Shown here: in pieces, positions 21,238 through 28,570 of the stretch
How positions within the stretch are numbered: position 1 is the first letter of the stretch
Layout: every line of letters begins with the position of its first letter
Assembly: GCA_002437415.1 (NCBI GenBank)
Contig: DJPL01000013.1
Coordinates: 31,394 to 59,963, forward strand
Direction: 5' to 3'
Length of the DNA stretch: 28,570 bases
DNA from: Ruminococcaceae bacterium UBA6413
GTDB lineage: Bacteria; Bacillota; Clostridia; Oscillospirales; Ruminococcaceae
Made by a program: the position numbers and the translations under genes
Notes under the pieces: model-generated
The model's input: the letters and a program-made list of their open reading frames with translations, nothing else
Database searches by the model: none
What the model was told of the DNA's origin: nothing

Positions 21238-22643
21238 CAGCGTTTCTTAGCGTAGCTCTCAAAGCGGCGCTTCTCCTTTGATGCCTGTTTTCTGCGCTTT
21301 GAGTTCTCGATCGTTCTCGTAACTATAAAGCAGATAAGCAGTATAACAATTCCGGCAAGAGAAGCCTTGAGCCACGGCTTGTCAAATTCGTTTTTGGCTC
21401 TGGCTATATAGTATTCGACATCGGATCTTGCAACATTGTTGTTTGCGACAAGGTTTACCGTCGCTATTGTTTCGCCCTTGAATTTTACGTCCATAACGCC
21501 GAGTACATCGCCCTTGTTTACAGGTGCCTGAACCGTATCATATGCGGTAAATACCTTCTGTACGCCCGCCTCCTTGACCGACTTCGGCATAAGCGCTGTG
21601 TAGTCGCTTTCGGGAGTTAAGATAACGTGTGTGGCGCTCTCGCCCATCTCGACCTTGACCTCGGTTATCTGCTCGTCCTTGTTTACAACAGTAGCCATTT
21701 CAAAGTTTGTGAATGCCCACTTGTAGAGGTTGAGCGCGTCAACCATTGAATACCACTCATCGTAATACTCGCCGTCCTTGTCCTTTACGGGCGCACCGAG
21801 CGTTACAAGTATATAATTGTACTGATTTTTTGCGGCGGAAACAAGACATCTTCCCGCTTCATCGGTAGTACCTGTCTTTGTGCCGTATGCGTATTCGTAT
21901 TCGTAAACACTGCCGGGACGCAGAAGTGAAATAGTGCTGTAAATAGAGTAGCCATCGGGGTTAGCATCGTTCTTAGGCATCTCATATTCATAGGTGCTTG
22001 TTATTTCCTTGAACAGCGGGAAATTGTCGTAGGCGTACTTTGTCATCTTGTAGAGATCTTCCGCTGTAGTATAGTTGTTGTCGTTGTGCAGACCGTGCGC
22101 ATTTACAAAGTTTGTGCCGGTACAGCCGAGCTCCTTTGCCTTTTCGTTCATCATTCCGACAAACTTTGATATGCTTCCGCCGCCTATGTTGTAGGCGAGT
22201 ATATTTGCCGCCTCACAGGCAGAGGGGAGCATAAGCGCATATAAGCAGTCCTTGTATGTCAGGTTGTCCTGTAAAGGCTCGATTGCCGCATTTGAGGGAT
22301 CGCTGTAGTTCGGGTCTTCATAGAAGTCGTTGAAGCAGTCATACGGCACCTCGACTTTTTTTGAAAGAGTACCCTCGGAAATATGCTCGAGCGCGATTAT
22401 GCAGGTCATTATTTTCGTGGTTGACGCGGGATACATTTTCTTGTTCTCGTTCTTCTTGAATACCACGTCACCTGTATCGGTGTTCACCATATATACAGCC
22501 TCACTGTATATCTTGTCGGTGTTGGGGTCGAAGTCGTATACCTCATCCTCACCGCTTTCTTCGGCAAATACGGTTACGGACAGCGAGCAGAGCAGCATTG
22601 CCCCGCAAAGCAAGGCAGACGCTAAGCGTAAAATCTTTTTCAT
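21237..22643 (-). CDS. D-alanyl-D-alanine carboxypeptidase (S11, DacA/DacF-like)
   Basis: This 468-residue penicillin-binding protein trims the terminal D-Ala of peptidoglycan stem peptides outside the membrane. A signal peptide (1-27, ending VFA) is followed by the catalytic SxxK as STTK (Ser74, Lys77) and KTGT in YGTKTGTTDEAGR. The second motif, normally SxN, reads SAC at 141-143 (LMLPSACEAAN). A C-terminal beta domain and one transmembrane helix (about 430-448) follow, ending in a basic tail, so this form is anchored by a true TM segment rather than an amphipathic helix. It overlaps rlmH by one base. Confidence 0.9.
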   Translation of the reverse strand: MKKILRLASALLCGAMLLCSLSVTVFAEESGEDEVYDFDPNTDKIYSEAVYMVNTDTGDVVFKKNENKKMYPASTTKIMTCIIALEHISEGTLSKKVEVPYDCFNDFYEDPNYSDPSNAAIEPLQDNLTYKDCLYALMLPSACEAANILAYNIGGGSISKFVGMMNEKAKELGCTGTNFVNAHGLHNDNNYTTAEDLYKMTKYAYDNFPLFKEITSTYEYEMPKNDANPDGYSIYSTISLLRPGSVYEYEYAYGTKTGTTDEAGRCLVSAAKNQYNYILVTLGAPVKDKDGEYYDEWYSMVDALNLYKWAFTNFEMATVVNKDEQITEVKVEMGESATHVILTPESDYTALMPKSVKEAGVQKVFTAYDTVQAPVNKGDVLGVMDVKFKGETIATVNLVANNNVARSDVEYYIARAKNEFDKPWLKASLAGIVILLICFIVTRTIENSKRRKQASKEKRRFESYAKKR

Positions 22644-22761
22644 AATTTATTCCGTTCCTTTTCATCGGAGATTTTTTAATATGTTTTTTATTATTGTATC
22701 ACATATCGCCGAAAAAGAAAAGACTTTTTTCACTCCTGATGTTTTATTTTGTACAGCCGCC

Positions 22762-22790
22762 TTGCCCGTTTTACGCTTATGTGTTAAAAT
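22762..22790 (+). promoter_or_regulatory. Promoter of the two-component system
   Basis: TTGCCC (22762-22767), 17-bp spacer and TAAAAT (22785-22790), about 80 bp before the kinase start. Confidence 0.55.
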
Positions 22791-22869
22791 AGTATAAGAA
22801 TTCTCTTACAATTCGGCAAGAAAATCAAAACCGCCGTAAAAGCGGGTTAAAATATAGTGGGGTGAGAGT

Positions 22870-24798
22870 ATGCCTAAAAATGTTAAAGCGGCGTCGGCGT
22901 GCGTTTTGTTTATTATAATAGTTTCATCGTTTTTTTATCTTCTTACCGCAGGAACAATGCCGAAATACGTTGATGTGATGACATCGGACGAGATAGCCGC
23001 TGTGGATCTCTCAAAAGAATGTGCCTGTATAGGTATATCGTCCGGTGAATATTATCCCGGACGGCTGTATACTCCCGCCGATTTTGCAAAGGGCGACATA
23101 TCGCAGGGAAGTGCCGATGATAAATATGCGACATTCCGCATTGTACTGCCGCTTGAAAAGGATATAACCTATGGGCTTTCGGGCGAAACGGCGACCTACG
23201 CACAGCAGATCTATATAAACGGAAAGCTTTTAAACGAGGTCGGCACGGTGTCCGACAACGCAGACGCGTTTATCCCTGTGACGGACAGATACACACTGTA
23301 CTTCACGCCGCAGACCGATACAACAGAGATATTGATCAGACACGCGTGGTTCAACCATAAATCCGGCACGATACAAAAGCTGAGCCTTGCCGAAGCGCCG
23401 ATAATCGCCGCAAACGACAGGGCGCAGATAATCTGTGACGGACTGATAACAGGCACACTGCTTGCTATGGCGATATTCTTTTTCGGAATGTTTATGCTCG
23501 GCAACAGGAGATACAGTATGCTGTGGTTCTCGCTGTCCTGTTTTTCGGCGGCACTGCATTATCTGATATACGAAAGCAAGCAGATAAGAGTGCTTTTGCC
23601 GTACCTTGACTGGTATATCGGTCACAAGCTCGAAAATATCACGAATATCTCATATTTCGTGTTTATTCTGCTGTTTGCGTTTTCGGTGCTGGGCTTCAGA
23701 CCGCATAGGTGGTTTGTGACGGTTTCTGCCTGCACGGTAGGCTCTGTAGCGCTTTTTTACATAATCGCACCGTCATATGTATACTCGTATTTCACAATAC
23801 CTGTCGGCGCTGTTTTTATGGCATATTTTATTTTCGCGGCGGTTTATACCTGCGTTATGACGGTAAAGCAGAAGCTTATCCGCTATGCCGACAGTGTGAT
23901 CGTCTGCGTGACGGTAGCGGCCACTGCCGCAGTCAATATAGTCGAGTCGCTGACATATTTCACGCGGGTGCTCTATTTGCGCTCTTATGCTACAATATTG
24001 TTTGTATTCTGTAATGCGGTAATGCTCACAATAAATTTTTCGAGGACAGAACGCAGTCTTGACGAGTCGCTCAGAAGAGAGCTTGAAGCCGCGCGTGTCA
24101 ACGAGGCGCTTGAAAAGCTTGACCGTCTTAAGACCGACTTTATGCACAATATAGCGCATGAGATGAAAACACCGCTTACTGTTATGAGCGGCTATGCACA
24201 GCTTACCGAAAAGCAGATCGAAAAAAATGTCGTAAACGATGAAACGCTGTCAAATCTTGAAACGATATCGAGCGAAGCGCAGCGTCTGTCCGATATGGTA
24301 ACAAAGCTGCTTTCGGTATCGCATAACGAGGTCACGGCAATGGAGCTCGGCAGATTTAAAGCCGAGGATATACTTGCCGACGCGGCGGCTGTCTGCCGTC
24401 CGATACTGGCAAAGCGCGGCAACAGGCTTATAACCGAAGTGTATGACTGCCCCGACATAATAGCAAACCACGAAACTTTGCTTCAGGTGCTGATAAACCT
24501 TGCTGTAAATTCGGGCAGACACACCGAAAACGGCACTGTGACCTTCTCGGTCAAAGGCGGTGAAAATGTTGACGGATTTGCGGTATTCACTGTTTCGGAT
24601 ACAGGCACGGGAATAAGCGATGAAGCGCTTTCGCACTTGTTTGACAAGGGCTACAGCACAGACGGCGGAAACGGTCTGGGACTTTATATCTGCCGTGATA
24701 TTATAGAGTCGATGGGCGGAACAATATCCGCCGAAAATAAGGAAGACGGTGCGGTATTCCGCTTCACCGTACCGTGCGGAAAGGAAGAGGAAAAATGA
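22870..24798 (+). CDS. Sensor histidine kinase with 7TMR-DISM-like input
   Basis: This 642-residue kinase has an N-terminal TM helix (10-27) and an extracytoplasmic beta-rich domain (about 30-185, DISM-like, with YINGKLLNEVGTVS). About seven hydrophobic segments follow (190-390), then a coiled coil (395-420), HisKA with phosphoacceptor His430 (NIAHEMKTPL) and an HATPase domain. The latter shows its N box (NLAVNSGRHTENG), G1 SDTGTGI and G2 GNGLGLYICRDI. The outer domain and 7TM module suggest sensing of a small ligand, possibly a carbohydrate. GGGGTGAG precedes the start. Its stop overlaps the regulator start as ATGA. Confidence 0.88.
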   Translation: MPKNVKAASACVLFIIIVSSFFYLLTAGTMPKYVDVMTSDEIAAVDLSKECACIGISSGEYYPGRLYTPADFAKGDISQGSADDKYATFRIVLPLEKDITYGLSGETATYAQQIYINGKLLNEVGTVSDNADAFIPVTDRYTLYFTPQTDTTEILIRHAWFNHKSGTIQKLSLAEAPIIAANDRAQIICDGLITGTLLAMAIFFFGMFMLGNRRYSMLWFSLSCFSAALHYLIYESKQIRVLLPYLDWYIGHKLENITNISYFVFILLFAFSVLGFRPHRWFVTVSACTVGSVALFYIIAPSYVYSYFTIPVGAVFMAYFIFAAVYTCVMTVKQKLIRYADSVIVCVTVAATAAVNIVESLTYFTRVLYLRSYATILFVFCNAVMLTINFSRTERSLDESLRRELEAARVNEALEKLDRLKTDFMHNIAHEMKTPLTVMSGYAQLTEKQIEKNVVNDETLSNLETISSEAQRLSDMVTKLLSVSHNEVTAMELGRFKAEDILADAAAVCRPILAKRGNRLITEVYDCPDIIANHETLLQVLINLAVNSGRHTENGTVTFSVKGGENVDGFAVFTVSDTGTGISDEALSHLFDKGYSTDGGNGLGLYICRDIIESMGGTISAENKEDGAVFRFTVPCGKEEEK

Positions 24799-25463
24799 GC
24801 ACTATCCTGCTTGTAGAGGATAATCCGCATATAATGAAGATCAACAGCTCATATCTTACTATGGAAGATTACAGCGTGCTTGAAGCGGCAGACGCGGCTC
24901 AGTGCCGCAGTGCTCTCCTGCATAACGATATTGATCTTGTGATACTTGATATAATGTTGCCCGACGGCGACGGCATAGAGCTCTGCCGTGAGATAAAGGC
25001 GAAATATGATATCCCGATACTGTTCCTGTCGGCGCTCAGCGAAAACGAGGATATTATAACCGCGCTGAGGGCGGGCGGCGATGATTATCTGCCGAAGCCG
25101 TATGATATCCAGGTGCTTATCGCAAGAGTCGAGGCAAGACTGCGGGCTTCCCGCAAGGATAAACGGTACATCACTTTCGGCAGTCTTAAGCTCGACACGG
25201 TATCTATGGCGGCGTATTTTTCGGATAACGATCTGCTAGCGACACAGAAAGAGTTTTCGCTACTACTTATGCTTGCCCGCAATATCGGCAGTACAGTGCC
25301 GAAATCCGAGCTTTATGAAAACGTATGGGGAGTGCCGTATTCCGACAGTTCAAGCGCACTTTTCACAGCGGTTTCGCGGCTTAATAAAAAGCTGGACGAA
25401 AAAAACGCAGATGTCGCTATTACCTATGAAAGAGGTAAGGGGTATGCGTTAGAAAAGATATAG
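24795..25463 (+). CDS. OmpR/PhoB-family response regulator
   Basis: This 222-residue protein has a receiver domain with phosphoacceptor Asp52 (LVILDIMLPDGDG), acidic Glu8/Asp9, switch Ser79 and Lys101 (PKPYD). A C-terminal winged helix follows (about 128-222, with PKSELYENVWG and YERGKGYAL). An earlier in-frame start at 24774 lies inside the kinase gene. The ATG at 24795 overlaps the kinase stop and follows GGAAGAGG. It is the cognate partner of the upstream kinase. Bases 25042-25171 (codons about 83-126) recur exactly at the right-hand end of the window. Confidence 0.93.
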   Translation: MSTILLVEDNPHIMKINSSYLTMEDYSVLEAADAAQCRSALLHNDIDLVILDIMLPDGDGIELCREIKAKYDIPILFLSALSENEDIITALRAGGDDYLPKPYDIQVLIARVEARLRASRKDKRYITFGSLKLDTVSMAAYFSDNDLLATQKEFSLLLMLARNIGSTVPKSELYENVWGVPYSDSSSALFTAVSRLNKKLDEKNADVAITYERGKGYALEKI

Positions 25464-25472
25464 GGTATAAAA

Positions 25473-25532
25473 ACCGCTCACGGAGCATTCCGTGAGTGGT
25501 TTAAGACCTTTTTCTTCAGAAAAAGGTCTTAA
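25473..25532. terminator. Two adjacent hairpins between convergent operons
   Basis: ACCGCTCACGGA/TCCGTGAGTGGT (25473-25484/25489-25500) is followed directly by a perfect 15-bp inverted repeat (25501-25515/25518-25532) with a T5 run in its left arm and an A5 run in its right arm. Together they probably terminate transcription from both sides. Confidence 0.65.
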
Positions 25533-25569
25533 ACCGCCGGAGGCACCGGAGCGAAGCGACCCGCCGCTT

Positions 25570-26268
25570 CTAACTCTCGCTCCGTTCAATTCCTTTCCTG
25601 CACAACGGAAGAGATACTATATAAGAAATAACGAAAAGCGCAACCGCAATTGTCGGTATCAGCCAAGTCATCAGCTTTATCGGCGGGCTGTTCATAAAAT
25701 TAACCAAATCCTGCGCGGAGGAGTCGCTGAAAAGAAACGAAACATCGCCGAAAAGCCCGTAAATCAGCACCAGAATTATCACGAAAAGTATAGACGCCGC
25801 CTTTATTCGCGCGCCGTTCTCCGAGCCGAACCTAAAATAGAACGGATAATCGAACGAGTTGAGAATAAGCGAAATCCCGAAGAAAATCAGCCCCGCCTGC
25901 ATATGCGTGAATTGATTTTCGCCTGTCATTAGCGTTGCTATAAAGCAGCCAAACACACCGAAAAGCAATATCGCCGCGTAAATCATTATCGTGAAAACGT
26001 ACTTCACGGCGACCTGTCCTTTGACTGAAATCGGCGTTGATATCGCAAAATTGCGCCATTTTTGGTTTTCTGAAAACCGAAAAAGCTCGGCGTTTATCAG
26101 CAAAAAGATTATATACGGCATTATTATACAGGCGTTCAATCCAAAATCCACGGAATAGCTGTTTTGGCTGTCGACTATTGTGACGATAAGGAAAACGACC
26201 GGCATAACGGATATACATATTAATGGCATTCTGAACGTCCCGAACTGATTATACAACAATCCGCGCAT
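25570..26268 (-). CDS. ABC-2-type transporter permease (second)
   Basis: This 232-residue membrane protein has about six hydrophobic segments and a C-terminal basic tail. Its size, the FENQ-like polar loop after TM2 (RFSENQKWRNFAIS) and its position after an ATPase suit the ABC-2 permease superfamily used for exporting drugs, peptides or polymers. An upstream in-frame start at 26313 lies inside the preceding permease gene. The ATG at 26268 overlaps that gene's stop (TAATG) and is preferred. It probably forms a heterodimeric channel with the upstream permease. Substrate is unknown. Confidence 0.78.
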   Translation of the reverse strand: MRGLLYNQFGTFRMPLICISVMPVVFLIVTIVDSQNSYSVDFGLNACIIMPYIIFLLINAELFRFSENQKWRNFAISTPISVKGQVAVKYVFTIMIYAAILLFGVFGCFIATLMTGENQFTHMQAGLIFFGISLILNSFDYPFYFRFGSENGARIKAASILFVIILVLIYGLFGDVSFLFSDSSAQDLVNFMNSPPIKLMTWLIPTIAVALFVISYIVSLPLCRKGIERSES

Positions 26269-26981
26269 TATTTCTCCCTCCTTTTTATTCCCGCAGCCGT
26301 CAGAAACAGGCACGCGGCGAGCAATCCCAAAATTATAAGCGGCGAAAACGGGAAAAGCTTTAAGAAAAAAGCCGATATATCCTCCGGCGAAATATCAAAT
26401 GCCGTTCCCTGCGTGATAAGAAATATAAGAAACATCGGAACGCAAAACATAAATACCATCGTAATTCCCGCTTTGTCCTTGGATAAGCGCAAAGAAGCCT
26501 GCAATATCATCATTATCACGTTCATCATCAGCACGACTTCTATGCAGAAGAATATTGCGGCGGCGTGTTCGGCTGTAAACGCAAGCCCCGATACCGCTAA
26601 AACAACCGCCGATAATCCAAACGCAAGCCCCAGACCGATTACGAGATATATACTCATCATAATAACGTTTACCGCCGAGTATTTAAGCGGTGAAATCGGC
26701 GTCGAGCGGCGGAACAATCTGTAACACAAATCGGCTTCTCTGCTCCCGTCTATTGCCGCGTCAATGATAAATCCCGATATTATCGCAATCAGCGGAACAG
26801 AAACCGAGTTGTTCATATCAAAAAAGCTCTCTTTCGCTTCTATCGGCAGCTTTCCGAGGTTTCCGTAATTGAAGCTCAGTGCAATCAGCACGAAAATTCC
26901 CACCGCGAGAACCGCGAATATTACGGATAAAACCGCGCTTTTCCGCGAGCGCGCAAGTTCGCTGTAAATTATCCACTTCAT
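26268..26981 (-). CDS. ABC-2-type transporter permease (first)
   Basis: This 237-residue protein has about six TM segments, starting MKWIIYSELARSRK followed by a hydrophobic helix, typical of ABC-2 permeases. A polar SREADLCYRLFRRSTPIS loop follows the second helix, as in its neighbour, so the two permeases look like diverged paralogues. The ATG at 26981 overlaps the ATPase stop as TAATG and has AAGGAG eight bases upstream. A GTG at 26990 is in frame but less likely. Confidence 0.78.
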   Translation of the reverse strand: MKWIIYSELARSRKSAVLSVIFAVLAVGIFVLIALSFNYGNLGKLPIEAKESFFDMNNSVSVPLIAIISGFIIDAAIDGSREADLCYRLFRRSTPISPLKYSAVNVIMMSIYLVIGLGLAFGLSAVVLAVSGLAFTAEHAAAIFFCIEVVLMMNVIMMILQASLRLSKDKAGITMVFMFCVPMFLIFLITQGTAFDISPEDISAFFLKLFPFSPLIILGLLAACLFLTAAGIKRREK

Positions 26982-27859
26982 TAGCTCCACTCCTTTTTCT
27001 CACGGTTTACATAAAACAGCATTATTTCCTCGAGCGTTGTTTTTTCGATAAGCAGGGAAGGGTATTTTTTATGGCAGGCTTCTCTGTCCGAAACCATTGC
27101 TTCCGCGCCGAAATCGCTTATTCTCGCGCTTATATAATCCTCTTTCGCAATCTCCGAAAGCTCCTCTTTTCGGCACTTTATCAAGCCGTGGTTTTCCAGA
27201 ATTTCGTCCTTTACGCCCGAAAGAAGTATTTTTCCCTTGTCGATAAACGTCACGCAGTCTGCGATTTTTTCAAGGTCGCTTGTTATATGCGAGGACATAA
27301 GAATACTGTTAGTTTCGTCCTGCAAATACTCGCGGAAAATATCGAGAATTTCGTTTCTTACAACAGGGTCAAGCCCCGTCGTCGCCTCGTCCATTATCAG
27401 CAGCTTTGCGCCGTGCGAAAGCGCCGTTGCGATTTGCAGCTTCATTTTCATTCCCTTTGAGAAATCCTTCAGCTTTTTCTTTTTCGGCAGTCCGAAACGC
27501 TCTATATAACCGAAGTACGTTTTGCTGTCCCAAGTCTTGTAAAGCCCGCGAAACAGCGTGTTTATCTGCACTGCGTTGAATTTGTCGTAGAACGGAAGCT
27601 CGTCGAAAACCGCAGCAATCTGCGATTTTACCTCGTATTCGTCCTTAATGTAATCTTTTCCGAGCAGCTTTATTTCGCCGCCGTCAACCCCGATGATATT
27701 CAAAATTGCCTTTATTGTCGTGGATTTTCCCGCGCCGTTTTGTCCGATAAACCCCATTATGCTCCCAACGGGCACGCTAAAGCTCACATTGTCGAGCGTG
27801 AACCCGTCATAGCGCTTCGTTAAGTCGCTTATTTCAATTGCGTTCTGATAATCGCACAT
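26981..27859 (-). CDS. ABC transporter ATP-binding protein
   Basis: This 292-residue ATPase has Walker A GQNGAGKST (about 39-47), a Q-loop region near AAVFDELPFYD, an unusual signature FSKGMKMK in place of LSGGQ, Walker B LLIMDEATTGLDP and a switch His (MSSHITSDLEKI). The FSKGM signature is common in exporters of the YtrB/BcrA type. It energises the two permeases encoded just downstream. GGAGGGG precedes the ATG, which starts one base after the stop of the GntR gene. Confidence 0.9.
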   Translation of the reverse strand: MCDYQNAIEISDLTKRYDGFTLDNVSFSVPVGSIMGFIGQNGAGKSTTIKAILNIIGVDGGEIKLLGKDYIKDEYEVKSQIAAVFDELPFYDKFNAVQINTLFRGLYKTWDSKTYFGYIERFGLPKKKKLKDFSKGMKMKLQIATALSHGAKLLIMDEATTGLDPVVRNEILDIFREYLQDETNSILMSSHITSDLEKIADCVTFIDKGKILLSGVKDEILENHGLIKCRKEELSEIAKEDYISARISDFGAEAMVSDREACHKKYPSLLIEKTTLEEIMLFYVNREKKEWS

Positions 27860-27860
27860 T

Positions 27861-28235
27861 TCATTCCCCTCCGTAAATAATGTCTATCATTTCCTTAAGC
27901 TCATCTGCGGTTAGATCGCAAATCCTCGCCTTTTCGCAGACTTTTCCCAGAAGCTCTTCGGTCTGACGAACCGCTTCTTCACGCAGAAAATCCGTGTTCT
28001 GCCGCTTTACAAAGCAGCCCTTTCCGGCAAAGTTCTCGATAAAACCATCGCGCTCAAGCTCCTCGTAGGCGCGTTTTGTCGTGATAACGCTTATCCTGAG
28101 CTGCGACGCAAGCGTTCTCATCGACGGCAGAGCTTCCCCGGGCGAAAGCTCCCCGCCCATTATCTGCTGCTTAACTTGAGCCTCAATCTGCGCATAAATC
28201 GGCTCGTTTGAACTGTTGCTTAAAATGATATTCAT
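27861..28235 (-). CDS. GntR-family regulator, YtrA type
   Basis: This 124-residue protein has an N-terminal winged helix (PIYAQIEAQVKQQIMGG, LPSMRTLASQLRISVITTKR, ERDGFIENFAGKGCFV) and only a short helical C-terminal tail. That is the YtrA subfamily, typically an autorepressor of a linked ABC transporter operon. An in-frame ATG at 28265 lies upstream of the -10-proximal palindrome. The ATG at 28235 with AGGAGA five bases upstream is preferred. It leads the operon GntR-ATPase-permease-permease. Confidence 0.9.
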   Translation of the reverse strand: MNIILSNSSNEPIYAQIEAQVKQQIMGGELSPGEALPSMRTLASQLRISVITTKRAYEELERDGFIENFAGKGCFVKRQNTDFLREEAVRQTEELLGKVCEKARICDLTADELKEMIDIIYGGE

Positions 28236-28252
28236 AGTCTTCTCCTGTAAAC

Positions 28253-28264
28253 TGTATATATACA
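28253..28264. promoter_or_regulatory. Palindromic operator candidate TGTATATATACA
   Basis: A perfect 12-bp palindrome between the predicted start of transcription and the GntR ribosome site, suitable for autorepression by the YtrA-type regulator. Confidence 0.5.
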
Positions 28265-28272
28265 ATAATCAC

Positions 28273-28301
28273 AGTGTAGCACGCTTTTTTAATTTTGTCA
28301 A
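28273..28301 (-). promoter_or_regulatory. Promoter of the GntR/ABC operon
   Basis: On the minus strand TTGACA (28301-28296), a 17-bp spacer and TACACT (28278-28273). Confidence 0.8.
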
Positions 28302-28327
28302 TACTTTTTCTTAAAATATAGAAAATT

Positions 28328-28344
28328 CCCCGAAATTTTCGGGG
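28328..28344. other. Near-perfect palindromic hairpin
   Basis: CCCCGAAA/TTTCGGGG with a single central T. It lies between the divergent-side promoter and the terminator at 28358, and could reinforce termination of minus-strand read-through. Confidence 0.4.
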
Positions 28345-28357
28345 ATACAGTCTGTAG

Positions 28358-28388
28358 AAAAACCCCGATTTGTTTGCAAATCGGGGTT
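28358..28388 (-). terminator. Strong minus-strand terminator
   Basis: A 12-bp stem AACCCCGATTTG/CAAATCGGGGTT (28361-28372/28377-28388) with a 4-nt loop. On the minus strand the stem is followed by TTTTT. It should end a transcript entering from the right. Confidence 0.85.
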
Positions 28389-28402
28389 AAGTTTATGCCA
28401 AA

Positions 28403-28440
28403 TTATGCCTTAACGCAAAAATCACGCTCAAGAATAGCGA
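28403..28440 (-). pseudogene. Possible 3' end of a minus-strand gene cut by the terminal duplication
   Basis: Reading the minus strand from about 28440, an open frame ends ...AILERDFCVKA and stops at TAA (28405-28403), 15 bp before a strong minus-strand terminator. The upstream part is replaced by the response-regulator duplicate, which is in the wrong strand to encode it. I do not recognise the peptide. It is too short for a firm call. Confidence 0.3.
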
Positions 28441-28570
28441 AAAACGAGGATATTATAACCGCGCTGAGGGCGGGCGGCGATGATTATCTGCCGAAGCCGT
28501 ATGATATCCAGGTGCTTATCGCAAGAGTCGAGGCAAGACTGCGGGCTTCCCGCAAGGATAAACGGTACAT
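28441..28570 (+). repeat. Exact 130-bp duplicate of a response-regulator segment
   Basis: The last 130 bases of the window equal 25042-25171, with no difference that I can see, corresponding to codons about 83-126 of the OmpR-type regulator (end of receiver domain and linker). The junction shares AGCGAAAA with the original but has one extra A. There is no start codon or upstream receiver sequence here. It is either a real partial duplication or an assembly artefact at the contig end. Confidence 0.9.

Overview
The window looks like chromosomal DNA of a gut-type clostridium, probably Oscillospiraceae (Ruminococcus or Eubacterium siraeum-like). The reasons are Shine-Dalgarno sites of the AGGAG/GAGGTG kind, near-consensus TTGACA-N17-TATAAT promoters, a split archaeal-type glutamate synthase with an ANTAR regulator, an RpiR/BaiN pair, and a YtrA-type GntR/ABC-2 operon. 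The taxon is inferred from gene content only. Both ends of the window fall in repeats: a structured repeat at 1-300, and at 28441-28570 an exact copy of an internal response-regulator segment. This suggests the window is a contig broken at repeats.

Layout. 1-300: two complete and one truncated copy of a cloverleaf-like repeat, the last running into the promoter of a type I asparaginase (363-1307). 1366-6618 (minus): a tightly coupled operon encoding a TPR protein, a MoxR-type AAA ATPase and a VWA protein that also carries an HExxH motif. This is the best candidate for a poorly described system. 6619-7088: a fourth, diverged cloverleaf repeat and the rpiR promoter. 7089-9181: an RpiR regulator translationally coupled to a BaiN/HI0933 flavoprotein. 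9171-10959: an acyltransferase cassette between copies of a ~75-bp repeat. It has its own consensus promoter, a leader with a short ORF interrupted by a G9 tract, and a strong terminator before the gene. 10960-11281: a multi-hairpin non-coding element.

11325-17357 (minus): an ANTAR protein, glutamate synthase GXGXG subunit, FAD/NAD oxidoreductase, polyferredoxin, synthase subunit and class II amidotransferase, transcribed from a consensus promoter at 17329-17357. The ~240-nt leader contains an ANTAR-type stem-loop with an AAAGCT loop and a long-range helix ending in a U run, so the last gene of the operon probably controls its first. 17545-19363: a small membrane protein and MetY. 19384-19546: a tRNA-Arg(ACG) with its own promoter and terminator. 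19576-22643 (minus): a membrane protein, a zeta-toxin-like P-loop kinase, RlmH and a D,D-carboxypeptidase. 22762-25532: a 7TMR-DISM-like histidine kinase and OmpR-type regulator. 25570-28301 (minus): a GntR/ABC ATPase/two-permease operon. 28303-28570: terminator hairpins, a probable 3' end of another minus-strand gene, and the terminal duplication.

Functional themes are nitrogen and sulfur amino-acid metabolism (asparaginase, glutamate synthase, MetY), envelope functions (carboxypeptidase, acyltransferase, ABC exporter, two-component system), and RNA-level regulation (ANTAR leader, attenuated acyltransferase). Everything was done by eye. No database or folding program was used.
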